Positions 42,574 to 52,900 of a stretch of 64,000 nucleotides of DNA are shown here, piece after piece. The stretch comes from CAVROP01 sp050008495 (GTDB lineage: Bacteria; Acidobacteriota; Terriglobia; UBA7540). The DNA lies in NCBI GenBank assembly GCA_050008495.1, contig JBEKMN010000043.1, positions 23,433 to 87,432 of the forward strand, given 5' to 3'. How positions within the stretch are numbered: position 1 is the stretch's first letter; each line of letters opens with the position of its first letter. Under the pieces are notes generated by a model. The model made no database searches. It had not been told where the DNA came from and saw only the letters and a program-made list of their open reading frames with translations. A program made the translations under genes and the position numbers.

Positions 42574-43626
42574 TCACGACATTCCGGTATTCGACCCGTA
42601 GCGACGCACGTACTCAGCGTTCATGGCGTACTGGTCGATGTATTTGTCGTACATTCCGACCACCACGGCGTCCGTTCGCTTGATGTTCGCGAAAACCTCT
42701 TTAAACGTCTCCTCCACGAATTCCTGGGTCTCGCAAAGCCGGCCGGCAGCCAGGATCTTGTACACCCAGCAAGGCTTCTTGGTCTGCTTTATCACTTTGA
42801 ACATTTCCGGCGGATCACCGCGAACGAAGGATATTTCTCCGCCGTAGTGCGGCGAGCTACCCTCCCTCGAGTGGCCAAACTCGGCGGGCATCATTTCAGG
42901 GTTGGACGCGAATGCCTTATCCCATTCCGCCTTGATGCGGCCAAACTTGTAAAGGCAGGTCTGGTAAAAATCCACGTCCCAGTCCTGGGACTCGATTTCC
43001 ATGAACACTTCCGGCCGGTGGCTGTTGACGGCGACCAGCACACCCGTATCGCGCACTATTTTGCACCAGTCCCGAACCTTGTTGAGCTGGCCTCTTCGCC
43101 ACATGGCGTCTGTGCCGGACTCGCCCCAGCCGGGGTGGTGAATGGCTATGGGTCCGAGCGCCGCCGTGGCCTTGATGGACGGTGTCGGATCAAGCCAACT
43201 CCCGTCCTTGCCCAACTCCACCTCGTTGGTGCAGGAAAAGAGCATTTTACCGCCGTGTTCCGCATTGTACTTGGCAACGCGATCTTCGGCTTGTTCCATG
43301 CAGTTGATGCCTAACTCTTCACAGTGCTTCCAGATCTGCACCAGCCGTTCAGGAGTGTGCCAGGCAGTCATCTCCTCATCGATCATTTGTGACAAGTGCG
43401 AAATGCCGTCGGCGGGGTTGGTTCCCATAATCAAGCGAGAGACCATATGCTTACCGAAACGAACCATCGGCATCGGGGGTTGCTGCGCTTCCGGTTGCTG
43501 AATCGCCGGTTGGTGCGGAGAGGCGTCTGCCGCGAAACTTGACACGACGGCGAGTGATCCGATCTTTTGCAGGAAGTCCCGCCGGGAGTTCTCGCCCGTC
43601 AGGTTAGGTTTAGATTTTGAGTTCAC
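42574..43626 (-). CDS. Tat-exported TIM-barrel protein, aldo-keto-reductase-like
   Basis: 350 residues from a GTG at 43626 with AAGGAGG upstream, overlapping the previous gene by 17 bp. A twin-arginine signal (NSRRDFLQKIGSLAVVSSFAADA). The mature part begins MPMVRFGKHMVSRLIMGTNPADG, resembling the start of aldo/keto reductases, then has ELGINCMEQAEDRVAKY, HHPGWGESGTDAMWRRGQ, VAVNSHRPEVF, and KPCWVYKILAAGRL, which suits a TIM barrel with a C-terminal Lys. The catalytic Tyr of aldo-keto reductases is not evident. Common in Planctomycetota and Acidobacteriota sugar clusters. Enzyme activity not known. Confidence 0.75.
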   Translation of the reverse strand: MNSKSKPNLTGENSRRDFLQKIGSLAVVSSFAADASPHQPAIQQPEAQQPPMPMVRFGKHMVSRLIMGTNPADGISHLSQMIDEEMTAWHTPERLVQIWKHCEELGINCMEQAEDRVAKYNAEHGGKMLFSCTNEVELGKDGSWLDPTPSIKATAALGPIAIHHPGWGESGTDAMWRRGQLNKVRDWCKIVRDTGVLVAVNSHRPEVFMEIESQDWDVDFYQTCLYKFGRIKAEWDKAFASNPEMMPAEFGHSREGSSPHYGGEISFVRGDPPEMFKVIKQTKKPCWVYKILAAGRLCETQEFVEETFKEVFANIKRTDAVVVGMYDKYIDQYAMNAEYVRRYGSNTGMS

Positions 43627-44767
43627 TTCTGTCCGCCTCCTTTGCGGATGCAACTTTTGCGAGACTGCAGATCCCGCCCTGCTCCGAGGCTCGGAGCCAG
43701 AGGTTAACGGGAATCGCGGCAGGATCCTTCGGCTCGTAAGGCCAGTTGACCCTCTGCCCCGTACCGGCGGATTCGTACGCCGCGTAAATGATTTCCAGGG
43801 CCGCCACGCCGTCCTCACCTGTCTCGCGAGCCGACTGGTCATTCAGGACGCATTGGGTGAAGTGGCGCATCTCATGGGGGAAACCGTAGAGGTGGGCTTC
43901 CTCGAAGACCGTAAACGTCCACCCTTTGGTGTCGCCGGATTTCTCCACAGCATACCCGTAACCATTTACGCTGTAGGTTTCCATGGAACTGCCGTGCAGC
44001 AGATCGCAGTAAATCACTCCACTCGTTCCATACAATTCAATCCGGTCGTCCATGCCGCCATGCCGCACCCAACAGTCTTCCAGGACGGAAATCCCTCCCC
44101 CTTCAAACTCCAGGATGATCACGGAATTGTCTTCGCCTTTGGTGCGCTCGTGAAAAACGTGTTGGCAATGCGCCACAACGCTCTTGACCTGGGGCTTGCC
44201 GTACATCCAGCGCGACCATTCGATTCCGTGGCAACCCATGTCCATGATGACGCCGCCACCGGCGCGCTCGATATCGCAAAACCAGTCGGAGTGCGGGCCG
44301 GAGTGCTTTGCGCCTTGCTTGGTCATGTACATCTTGCCGATGGCGCCTTCCTCCACAAGCTGCTTGGCGCGGGCGTATTTGGGCGAGAAACAGATCGTCT
44401 CCGCGTACATAAGTTTGACCCGATGCTCGCGACACGCCTCCATCATGGCGCGGCCCGCCTCCAGCGTGTGAGCCAGAGGCTTTTCAATCACAATGTGCTT
44501 GCCGGCTTCCGCTGCCGCCACCACAATTTCGCGGTGCAAGTGGTTGGGGACCCCCACCACAACCATGTCGATATCCTTACGCTCAAGCAGTTGGCGGTAA
44601 TCTGTGGTCGAGGTGGGGATCTTCCACTTCCGTGCAAACTCCACCGCCCCTACGGGATCCGCCCCGCAACTGGCCACGATTTCCGCCTCAGGCACTTCTA
44701 GAAATGCCTCAGCGTGAACCTGGGAGACAAAACCGCTTCCGATGATTCCCACGCGCACTTTGTCCAT
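43610..44767 (-). CDS. Gfo/Idh/MocA-family oxidoreductase
   Basis: 385 residues. The N-terminal Rossmann domain has VGIIGSGFVSQVHAEAF (dinucleotide loop) and IVIEKPLAHTLEAG (the EKP motif with the catalytic Lys). The C-terminal sheet domain includes GGGVIMDMGCHGIEWSRWMYG and VLEDCWVRHGGMDDRIELYGTSG. It has no signal peptide, so it is a cytosolic NAD(P)-dependent dehydrogenase of a sugar, inositol or glycoside (3-keto pathway members belong here). First gene of a coupled operon with two Tat-exported TIM-barrel proteins. Confidence 0.9.
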   Translation of the reverse strand: MDKVRVGIIGSGFVSQVHAEAFLEVPEAEIVASCGADPVGAVEFARKWKIPTSTTDYRQLLERKDIDMVVVGVPNHLHREIVVAAAEAGKHIVIEKPLAHTLEAGRAMMEACREHRVKLMYAETICFSPKYARAKQLVEEGAIGKMYMTKQGAKHSGPHSDWFCDIERAGGGVIMDMGCHGIEWSRWMYGKPQVKSVVAHCQHVFHERTKGEDNSVIILEFEGGGISVLEDCWVRHGGMDDRIELYGTSGVIYCDLLHGSSMETYSVNGYGYAVEKSGDTKGWTFTVFEEAHLYGFPHEMRHFTQCVLNDQSARETGEDGVAALEIIYAAYESAGTGQRVNWPYEPKDPAAIPVNLWLRASEQGGICSLAKVASAKEADRSELKI

Positions 44768-45245
44768 TTATGACACCTTGTCGTTCAGCAATTGGCACGG
44801 GGATTCTCGTGCCGCGCCTCCGGCGACGGGGTTCTCGATTCGCCTCTGCCGGGATGGCCTATCCTGGGCGCCCCGCAGCCCGGGTCTTATATCCTATCTC
44901 CCCTCCGAATTCAAGACCCCGTATCGACATCCGAGTACCAAAAGGCCAAAGAGCCCACGTTAGCAGGCTTCGTCACGCCCAGAGTCGGCCGCAAGCTTAA
45001 GAACTGGAGCAGCATTGATCAGCACTATGAAACCCTTCGCCTCGACATGCGAAGCCTCTTACAGGAATTGGGCGTGGCCGCATAGACAATTGTTTGTCGA
45101 TACAGGCGCTGCAAGCGCCTAGGGTCCGCGACTTCACTCAACCTGACGCTTCAGCCGCACGCCTGTAGGTTGTATCGCGCGAGCGAGTGAAGGTCGATCC
45201 TACGATGACGCTACGGTGCGGGTAGAGCCGTGGCTAGTGGCTAGC
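44768..45245. other. Intergenic region with a short gene fragment and a hairpin
   Basis: 478 bp. On the plus strand 44930-45085 reads YQKAKEPTLAGFVTPRVGRK, LKNWSSIDQHYETLRLDM, RSLLQELGVAA and a stop, a coherent C-terminus without a start (possible gene remnant). A hairpin, AGGCGC (45104-45109) with GCGCCT (45115-45120), follows. The divergent promoter for the Gfo/Idh/MocA operon should also lie here but I cannot define it. Confidence 0.45.
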
Positions 45246-46871
45246 TTATTTCTTGCGGAGCTTTTCGTAAGTCTGCAATTCTTCCTGGCCGCGTTCCTGG
45301 TCGCCCGTGCGGAGGTAGGCCTGCGCCAAGCGGTAATGGGCATCGGGATCGTCGGGATTCGAGCGGATGGCAGTCTGAAACTCCGAAATGGCCTCCTGCT
45401 CACGATGCTGGTCCTGGTAGAGGACCCCGAGTTGTAGATGCCCGCCCTCCCATTGCGGGTCGAGCGCAAGCGATTTCCTAAACAGGGCTTCGACCCGGGC
45501 CATGTCGACGCCTTGCTCGCCGCTGCGGGAACCTTTCCATAAGCTGAGCGCACCGTAGTAGTAGGCAAGCGCGTTGTTGGGGTTGGTTTCCATGAACCTC
45601 TGCATGTATCTTGCGACCACGTCGGCATTACCCTGGGTAACGTTGAACATCTTGCCGAGAAGCAGGTAGGGTCGAGGATCGGAGCGGTTGAGGTCTGAAG
45701 CGTGACAGAGAGCCTCGATCGCTGCATCAAAGGAGTTGTGAGAATAAAACGCGATGCCAAGTCCGATATACATCCGCAGGGAATTGGGGTAGAGCGCAAC
45801 GCCACGCTTGAACACTTCAATTGCAGATTCGATGGAATCATGAAGGAGCAGTTCGTTTCCCAAGTCAAGGATGTTCTTCTCACTGGAGTCCATTTTCGCC
45901 GCAAGCTGGAATTCACTGACCGCCGAGCCTGGATTGCCCAGGGCTTCTTCGACCTGACCGAGCAGATTGTGGAATTCGGCGGTGTCCTTACGGTGGATCA
46001 GGTCCTGAAGGAGGAGTTGCGCCTTCACCAGGCTCCTCGTTTCAAGGTACGCCCGGGCTAGGTCGTATCCGTTGGGGCAGTCCCCGGGATTCAACTCTTG
46101 TCCCTTTTCAAGATAAGGAATCCCGCCTCTCAGATTACCTATAGAAAGATAATACTCTCCAAGTTGATGATTTTTCTGGGGACTTTCAGGATCAGCTCGC
46201 AGGGCTTCTCGGAGGCCGCGTTCCACTTCCGGCGCATTGGGCCTTGACGGCTCGCGGGGCCTGGGCTCGTTGCCGGTGAGGCCCACGTCCTCGGTCAACA
46301 AGCGTTGCGGGCTTTGCGCTTGCGAAGAGTACCCAGCGGCGTCGGTGCTGCTTTTGACCCCGCTGGCCTTCAACGGGGTGTCGTCGTAATAGCTGGGCTC
46401 TTGTGAGACGGAGGGCGCTTGGTTAGGTCGCCGCAGGCCTGTCGCGGTCAGAAGGAAGTCGACCGTCCTCGAGGTTCCGCCCGAAACGCGCACATCGGCC
46501 CGAGTGACAGGCTGATAACCAGCAGCGTCGACGGAAAGCGTGTAAGTAGCCGGTTCTACGGATGGAAACGAATAATGCCCATGCTGATCCGCTGTAACGG
46601 TTTGCCGGCTTCCATCGGCAGCCGCCAGCGTCACCCTCGCGCCGGGAATCGGGACATTGGAAGGCCCGGCAACCGTCCCCGTCACCCTGCCATTCTCTCC
46701 CGCTAAGAGAGACCCCGCTCCCAGCAGGAGCGCCAGCAGCCAGCCCAGAAGGACTACCCTGCCTTGCGTGCTGCCAGTGAAAGGTCGGGATTTGTGATGA
46801 CCTTCTGCGGGACCAGGCCAAGTGAACCCGCCCGGAGAGCCTCCCGCTCCGACGTCGTTTATCCGAGTCAT
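45246..46871 (-). CDS. Exported TPR protein with a carboxypeptidase-regulatory-like domain
   Basis: 541 residues. A membrane/signal segment (VVLLGWLLALLLGAGSLLAGENG, about 40-62) precedes a beta-sandwich of the CarboxypepD_reg type (GRVTGTVAGPSNVPIPGARVTLAAADG ... YTLSVDAAGYQPV). After a Ser/Pro-rich linker come about nine TPRs (ENHQLGEYYLSIGNLRGGIPYLEKG-like, ending AHYRLAQAYLRTGDQERGQEELQTYEKLRKK). The long N-terminus before the signal makes the start uncertain. Related proteins accompany CRTAC1/phosphatase-like genes in Acidobacteriota. Divergent from the next gene pair. Confidence 0.85.
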   Translation of the reverse strand: MTRINDVGAGGSPGGFTWPGPAEGHHKSRPFTGSTQGRVVLLGWLLALLLGAGSLLAGENGRVTGTVAGPSNVPIPGARVTLAAADGSRQTVTADQHGHYSFPSVEPATYTLSVDAAGYQPVTRADVRVSGGTSRTVDFLLTATGLRRPNQAPSVSQEPSYYDDTPLKASGVKSSTDAAGYSSQAQSPQRLLTEDVGLTGNEPRPREPSRPNAPEVERGLREALRADPESPQKNHQLGEYYLSIGNLRGGIPYLEKGQELNPGDCPNGYDLARAYLETRSLVKAQLLLQDLIHRKDTAEFHNLLGQVEEALGNPGSAVSEFQLAAKMDSSEKNILDLGNELLLHDSIESAIEVFKRGVALYPNSLRMYIGLGIAFYSHNSFDAAIEALCHASDLNRSDPRPYLLLGKMFNVTQGNADVVARYMQRFMETNPNNALAYYYGALSLWKGSRSGEQGVDMARVEALFRKSLALDPQWEGGHLQLGVLYQDQHREQEAISEFQTAIRSNPDDPDAHYRLAQAYLRTGDQERGQEELQTYEKLRKK

Positions 46872-47057
46872 AGAGATTCCAGGCTCAGCGCCTCGCCAGA
46901 ATACGATTTTAGCACCATGCTTTCGGCGCGACCAAGAAGTGTAGCGTTATGTCATTGAAAGACGCTTGTCGACGGAATATTATAAAGTCTGAGAGTTGAT
47001 TCAATGCCCGGGAACGAGGCCGGACTCCGGCCGAAGTCACCTTGGAGAGGGTCGTGC

Positions 47058-48287
47058 ATGGAGAATAGACTTCGCCTGGACATTCCGATTGGCGCCGTGG
47101 TTGCCGACGATTCGAATTCGGTCCCAGACCCTTCCAAGCGAACGTTCTTGCGCGCGGCGGGATTGCTCGTGGCCGGCCTTGTGGTTCCCCAGGCACGCGG
47201 GGGGAAGAGCCCACAGGCAATGGCGGGCTCGGGTCGGAAGGTCGTGGTGGTCATTTTCGGCGGCGTGCGCCGCGCGGAGACTTTCTCCCAGGAAGGGCTG
47301 TTGAACATCCCTCACCTCTCGCGAGACCTGCTCCCCAAGGCACTGTTTTACGACAGCATCCGCAACGAAGGCGTGACGGCTCATTTCAACGCTATCTCCA
47401 GCATCCTTACCGGCAACTGGCAGCGCGTGGACGATTGGGGAAAGCTGGCCCCCACCACTCCGACGGTGTTTGAGCAATTCCGCAAGCGGCTCGGCGTACC
47501 TCGAAGTGAAACTTGGGTGGTGGCCAGCAATAAAGCCCTCACCAGCATGATCGGCGCCAGTTCGGCTTCGGATTATGGGCCTGAATATGGCGCCAATGTG
47601 GTGTTTCCCAAGCAACTGATGATCGAGGCCGTGGCCGAGGCTCTCCGCCAGGGACGTACCCGCAACATGGCTGATCGCGCCAAGGTGCAGGCCGAGTTGG
47701 AAAGCAGCCTGGAAGGGAGCAACTACGAGGGTTTGGGCTGGACGGTCTTCGACGCCGCGGAGCGGCTCGATCCGCGGGCGCTCGGCACCATCAAGACGGC
47801 CATCGCCACTTTTGTTGAAAGTGGCGGCCCGACCTCCGGCGACGAGCTCACCTACCTGGTGAGCCGCGAAGTGATGCGCAAGTTTGCACCACGTTTACTC
47901 GTCGTGATCTTTTCCGACGTGGAAGTGGCGCACTTTGGCTCTTACGCCATGCACCTGGCCGGCATCCGAACCGCAGACCGGCTCGCCTATGAATTGTGGC
48001 AGGAAGTGGAAGCGAACCCGGAGTACTGCGGAAAGACCACCCTCCTGATCCTGCCGGAGTTCGGACGCGACCCAGACGGCTCATCGACGAACGGATTTTT
48101 CAATCACCGTGCCAACGAAGAATCGACCCGGAACACCTGGATGATGGCCCTGGGAACGGCGGTCGACAAACCACAGATCATCGATCGTCCCGTCCAGCAC
48201 GTCGATCTTGGCCCAACTCTGGCGAGCCTCCTGGGTTGTCCGCCCATGGGTTCGCAAGGCGCGCCGCTGCGCGAATTGAAGGTTTAG
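47058..48287 (+). CDS. Exported alkaline-phosphatase-superfamily-like protein (DUF1501/sulfatase-like)
   Basis: 409 residues from the ATG at 47058 with GGAGAGG; an upstream ATG at 47004 lacks a signal. A Tat-like region (SKRTFLRAAGLLVAGLVVPQARG) precedes a superfamily-like fold: KVVVVIFGGVRRAETFSQEG, NEGVTAHFNAISSILTGNW, VVIFSDVEVAHFGSYAMHLAGIRTADRLAYELW, TLLILPEFGRDPDGSST, NHRANEESTRNTWMMALG. The Asp metal ligand normally in the first strand is Gly-Gly here and no phosphatase nucleophile is clear, so catalysis is doubtful. Nine bp before the next gene: one operon. Confidence 0.75.
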   Translation: MENRLRLDIPIGAVVADDSNSVPDPSKRTFLRAAGLLVAGLVVPQARGGKSPQAMAGSGRKVVVVIFGGVRRAETFSQEGLLNIPHLSRDLLPKALFYDSIRNEGVTAHFNAISSILTGNWQRVDDWGKLAPTTPTVFEQFRKRLGVPRSETWVVASNKALTSMIGASSASDYGPEYGANVVFPKQLMIEAVAEALRQGRTRNMADRAKVQAELESSLEGSNYEGLGWTVFDAAERLDPRALGTIKTAIATFVESGGPTSGDELTYLVSREVMRKFAPRLLVVIFSDVEVAHFGSYAMHLAGIRTADRLAYELWQEVEANPEYCGKTTLLILPEFGRDPDGSSTNGFFNHRANEESTRNTWMMALGTAVDKPQIIDRPVQHVDLGPTLASLLGCPPMGSQGAPLRELKV

Positions 48288-48296
48288 GGAGCAGGC

Positions 48297-49604
48297 ATGA
48301 AGCTCGAGGGAAAGCTGCCGGAGGGAATTCAGCAGGCGTTGAAGAAAGGCCTGCTCAAACGCCTCCCCTTGACCTTCCTTCCCTTTGTCAATCAGCGCCT
48401 CCGCGAGTGGGATTACCAGTTTCCCTACGAACGACAGTCGATCTTGCGTTTTCTGGTTTACGTGAGCGGTTTGAACGAGCAGGATTTTTCCAGCCTCTTC
48501 CGGGAGGTCTTCCAGCTCGAAGAGAAGATGGGGGTACGCCACTGGCAGCAGTTCTCGACTGCCGACCAGACGATCGAAGATTCCTCTCTGCTCGCCCGCT
48601 CGCCTTACTTTCAAGAATGGCGACGGGCCGTGCAGGCGGTTTTCGACGCGGTGGAGCAGCACGGGCCCAAAATGGAAAACGCCGCCGGCGCGGCAGGACG
48701 GCGGTTGGTTCTACTGGTCCTGCCTCGGCCCCTTCCCCTCGATTCTACCCAGGTCTGGAAAAAGTGGCGGGGGATCGGCCGGACGCTGAAACTCGATCTC
48801 ACCCAATTAGGCGAGACTCGTAGCCTTTCGGAAATCCTTGTCGCAGGCGCACCCAGGACCGATGGATGGCGCTCCGAAGGACTGCTGGATGTGGTCCAGC
48901 GCCGCCCGGATGTTTCGCCTGCGGATACGTGGATTTGTGATGCTGGAACCAGCCTGGTCGAGTCCGTGCTGAAGCGAGAACCCCCCGGGGCCGCCGCAGG
49001 TCGAGCTATCTTACTGAGCTACGGCAGGCTCGCCCCCTTCGGGGAGAGCTTTGCGCACGAACTGAATACCATGCGCAAGGACCTTACCGACGCGGATGCG
49101 GTTTACGATCATCTCCGCAAAGTGGACGTGACGCCTTTGTGCCCTACGGAGGTATCCGCTGAACCGGTGATTCGAGAATTCCTGCGCTCGCTTTATCTCA
49201 GTGGCAACGGCGCCTTACTCTTTGGCAACTCCTTTGTGGAGTGGGCGGCCTCGGAAGCATTCCGCCGCGCCCGGCCTTCTCTTCTCGTGGCGCAGTTCGG
49301 AATTCGCAACAAGCCAAAACCCTTTACCGGCGTGGTGCTGTTTGAGAACGCGGAGAAGCTTAATCCCCTCCCTGCGGTCGCGGACTTGCCGGGCAGCGCC
49401 GTAGACGCCGAGATGCTGGCGCTGTACGTGTGGCTGACCGCCAATCGTTACACCGAATATCAGAAGTCGACTCTCTGCGTCGGTCTGGCCGAGAGCCTTT
49501 CCGAGGCTTATATCGTCGCCCCACCGGAGTTCGCCCTGGCGCATGAAAAGGCGCCCCTCGCGGTCGACCAGTTCGCCTCCGCCCTGCGCGCCTGGATCAC
49601 CTGA
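48297..49604 (+). CDS. Uncharacterised protein coupled to the phosphatase-like gene
   Basis: 435 residues with GGAG upstream of the ATG and a 9-bp gap after the preceding gene. No signal peptide, no membrane segment, and no motif that I recognise. Segments of likely structure: LRFLVYVSGLNEQDFSSLFREVFQLEEK (helical), RRLVLLVLPRPLPLDSTQVWKKW (strand plus helix), and VIREFLRSLYLSGNGALLFGNSFVEWAASEAFRRARPSLLVAQFG (Rossmann-like). The tight coupling suggests that it works with the phosphatase-like protein. Confidence 0.8.
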   Translation: MKLEGKLPEGIQQALKKGLLKRLPLTFLPFVNQRLREWDYQFPYERQSILRFLVYVSGLNEQDFSSLFREVFQLEEKMGVRHWQQFSTADQTIEDSSLLARSPYFQEWRRAVQAVFDAVEQHGPKMENAAGAAGRRLVLLVLPRPLPLDSTQVWKKWRGIGRTLKLDLTQLGETRSLSEILVAGAPRTDGWRSEGLLDVVQRRPDVSPADTWICDAGTSLVESVLKREPPGAAAGRAILLSYGRLAPFGESFAHELNTMRKDLTDADAVYDHLRKVDVTPLCPTEVSAEPVIREFLRSLYLSGNGALLFGNSFVEWAASEAFRRARPSLLVAQFGIRNKPKPFTGVVLFENAEKLNPLPAVADLPGSAVDAEMLALYVWLTANRYTEYQKSTLCVGLAESLSEAYIVAPPEFALAHEKAPLAVDQFASALRAWIT

Positions 49605-49904
49605 AGCTAGAAACTAGAAATCAGAAACTGGAAAATGGAAATGGGAGTGTGCTGTTCCAGCAGTTGTCGCCCGGCGGCGAAATGCGCGCTGGCGGCCGAG
49701 GGGAGTTTTGCTTAGGCAGGCAGGGGGGATGCTGTCTGCGCGTGCATCGGGGAGAGCGTAAGCAGTGGCCCCACCACGAGCAGCGCGATATCCAGTGCCA
49801 ACTTCGCCCTGCACGAGCCGCCACCTGTCGCCGCTGGTCTATCCACCCTTCCGTTCCGCATCGTGTCTCCCGTGCCTGGTGTAACTCCGTTTTGGGCGGA
49901 GAAT
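49605..49904. other. Intergenic region between convergent genes
   Basis: 300 bp. It begins with a purine-rich run of near-repeats (AGAAACTAGAAATCAGAAAC, 49610-49630). No terminator hairpin with a T-run was found. Confidence 0.4.
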
Positions 49905-52900
49905 CTACTGGCCCAGCTTTTCGAGCATGCTCTTTGCCACAGCGTGCTCGGGGTGCCGGGCGAGCCACTGCTGCAAAATCTCTCGGGCCTGAGGTTTCTC
50001 TCCCTGCGCCACGTAAAGTCGCGCCAAGTTCAGGTAGGGCTGATCAAAATCGGCCGCCGCCCGAATAGCTTTCTGGAACTGTTCTTGGGCCTCTGCGTTC
50101 CGTCCCTGGCGCACAAAGAGCACGCCCAGATTATTGAGCGCCTCGGGGTAACCCGGTCGAAGCTCGACGGCGTGCTGCCAATACTTGAGCGCTCGGTCCG
50201 TATCGTTCAGTTGCGCGTAGAGCATCCCGACTCCGTAATTCACCTCCGGATCGTCGGGAGCCAAGGCCACGGCGCGATCCAAGGTCTCCTTCGCCTCGCT
50301 GATGCGCTGCTGGCGGCGAAAGACGTTACCCAGATTGTAGAAAGCTAGCGCGTAATCAGGTCGCTGGTCGATGGCCTGCTGAAAATAGCGGATGGCCTGG
50401 GCGTTATCGCCGGCCTGCGCGGCGAGCAATCCCAGATTGTTGAGCGCGTCAGGATATTCACGGCGCAACGCGACCGCGCGCTCGAGGTGGCGGCGGGCGT
50501 CGTCAGGCTTTCCTTGGTTCAAATAGAGTGTCCCCAGATTGTAGTGCGCCTCGGCGTAATTGGGATCGCTCTCGAGCGCCAGGGTAAATTCCCGGATCGC
50601 CTCCTCGTAGTATCCCGCCTGCGAAAAGGCCGCACCATAGGTGAATTCATTACGCCGGAATTCCCCCAAGTGCATCGTTCCGGGAAATGGCAGAGCCACC
50701 CTAGCCCGGTCTTCAAGGGTTTGCGGAATGCGCTCGCGATCCGCGTGCAAGCGCTCGGCATCGGCAGGCCCCTGGTAGACCTTCACAATGAACCCTTTCG
50801 CGTCGATGAGAAACGTCGTGGGCAAGCCGAGATTGCGCCGCCGGTCGAACATGAAATGGTAAACAAGGTTGTAAATCCCGGCCACATCGTCGCTGGCCAG
50901 CAAGACAGGCAGCCGTAAGGAATTTGCGCGGACGAAGTTGCGGACCTGAGCCTCATCTTGGGGCTTATCAAGATTGATGGTCAGCACCTCGATCGTCGCC
51001 GGCCCCCTGAAGGCTCCGGAATGGTCCAGCGCCCTCAGGGTTTCGAGGCTGGGCGGACTCCAGGTGGCCCAGAAGTTCAGCGCCACCTCTTTTCCTCTCA
51101 AGTCCATTAGGCGGTGCTTCTGCCCAGCGAGATCCTCCAGTTCGAAATCCGGAGCCATGATGGGATCAATCAGCCAGGTTTCGCAGGTGGCGGGAGGCGG
51201 CTCGGCCTCCGGCGGAGGGGGAATCACAGAAAGAGGTTGAAAGGGACGGAACGCCACCGCCCGGAATTTGTCCGAGCCTTCTTCAATCTCGACGCGATGA
51301 TTTGCCGGCAGCCCTTCAAAGTGTTGCACGGTGCCGCTGGGCCAGCGAATTTCGGCGCGGGCGGAAACGGCCTTGCCGATGCCAAAGAAGAGCTCCTTCG
51401 TGTGCTGCGAGAAGAAGCCGGTGCCGGCTTGCAAGCATTTCATCTGGCGCCCTTCGCCGGCCTCGAGAATGACCACCGAGCCGACCGCATCCCGGTTGCT
51501 CTTGGTGCCGCGCAGTCGCAGGGCCAACGCGTTGCCGAGACCAATCGCGTCGCAGCGCAGGATGCGCAACTGGGGCCCCGTCCGGTTTTTCAGGGCAATC
51601 TCCAGCCGCCCGTCGTGATTGAAATCGGCCAGGGCGTAGGCCCGGCTGTCATCGGGAAAATCCAGGCCGAGGGCTCCGGCGACGTCGGAAAAGGTGCCGT
51701 CTCCGTTGTTGTGGAAGAAGACATTGCGCAGATAGCCGGCCCAAGTTCCGTCGGAGCGAATCAGCTCGTTGATGGCGTTCCAGCCGAGTTCGTAAGGGAC
51801 CGTGGGATGCGCGTCCGGCGGAGACTGCGCCACCACATGTTGCCAGAAGAAGCTTTCCAGATCATCACGCGTGGGGCCGGAGATCATACCGTTAGCGATG
51901 TAAAGGTGCGAGCGTCCATCGTGCGCAAAGTCCCAGGCGTGACAGGACCACGACCACCCTGCTTGCTCGATACCGGCCGCCGCGCTGCGATCCTCGAAGC
52001 GGCCGTTGCCGAGATTCCGGAAGAGCGAATTCCCCTTGGCGTGATGACGGAACTGGGCGCGGACCTCGGGAGGCATCCGTTCCAGGAAACTCGTCTGCGA
52101 GGTCAAGCGCATGCCGGAGGTTTCCCACATGTCCGAGATGTAAAGGTCGAAATTCAGATCGTTGTCGTAGTCGAACCAGCAGGAACTCATGCCCGGCCCT
52201 ACGTCCACCACTCCCGCTTCTTCGGCGATGTCTGTAAACGTCCCGTTGCGATTATTGTGATAGAGATTCTTCCGCCCGAAGTCGTTGACCACGTACAAAT
52301 CCGGCCAGCCATCGTTGTCGAAGTCGCACCAGGTGCAATCGAAGCTGAAGCGATCGTTGTTTTGATTGAGGCCGGTTGCCGCTGACACATCCTGGAAGGT
52401 GGCGTTGCCCTCGTTGTGGAAAAGGAAATTGGGCGGGCCGTTCCGCGCGTCGTAGTAGGGCGCCGGGAAGTGATATTGCTCGATTCCTTTGTAGTAACTG
52501 TACAGGCAGAAGTAGATATCCAGGCGCCCATCGCGGTCGTAATCGCCGAAGGCCGCGCCGGTGAATGTTCCTTGGGGGGCTTGGGCGAATTGAAAGGCCT
52601 CGGGCTTCCGCCTGAACTTGCCGTTCCCTTGGTTGAGGAAGAGGAGAGGGCCATTGGCGGTGACCACGACCAGATCCTGATAGCCGTTGTTGTTGATGTC
52701 CGCGAAGAGCGCGCAAGGAGAGTTGTCCAGGACACCCACGCCGGCGTCTTCCGTGACGTCCTCGAAGGTTCCGTCGCCGCGGTTGTGGTAAAGCCGGTTG
52801 GGGAGGCCCGAAGTCTGGCAGATGTAAAGATCGTCGAACCCGTCATTGTCGTAGTCACCGGCCGCAATGCCGTTGTTGCCGTAGACGTCGATGCCCGTCG

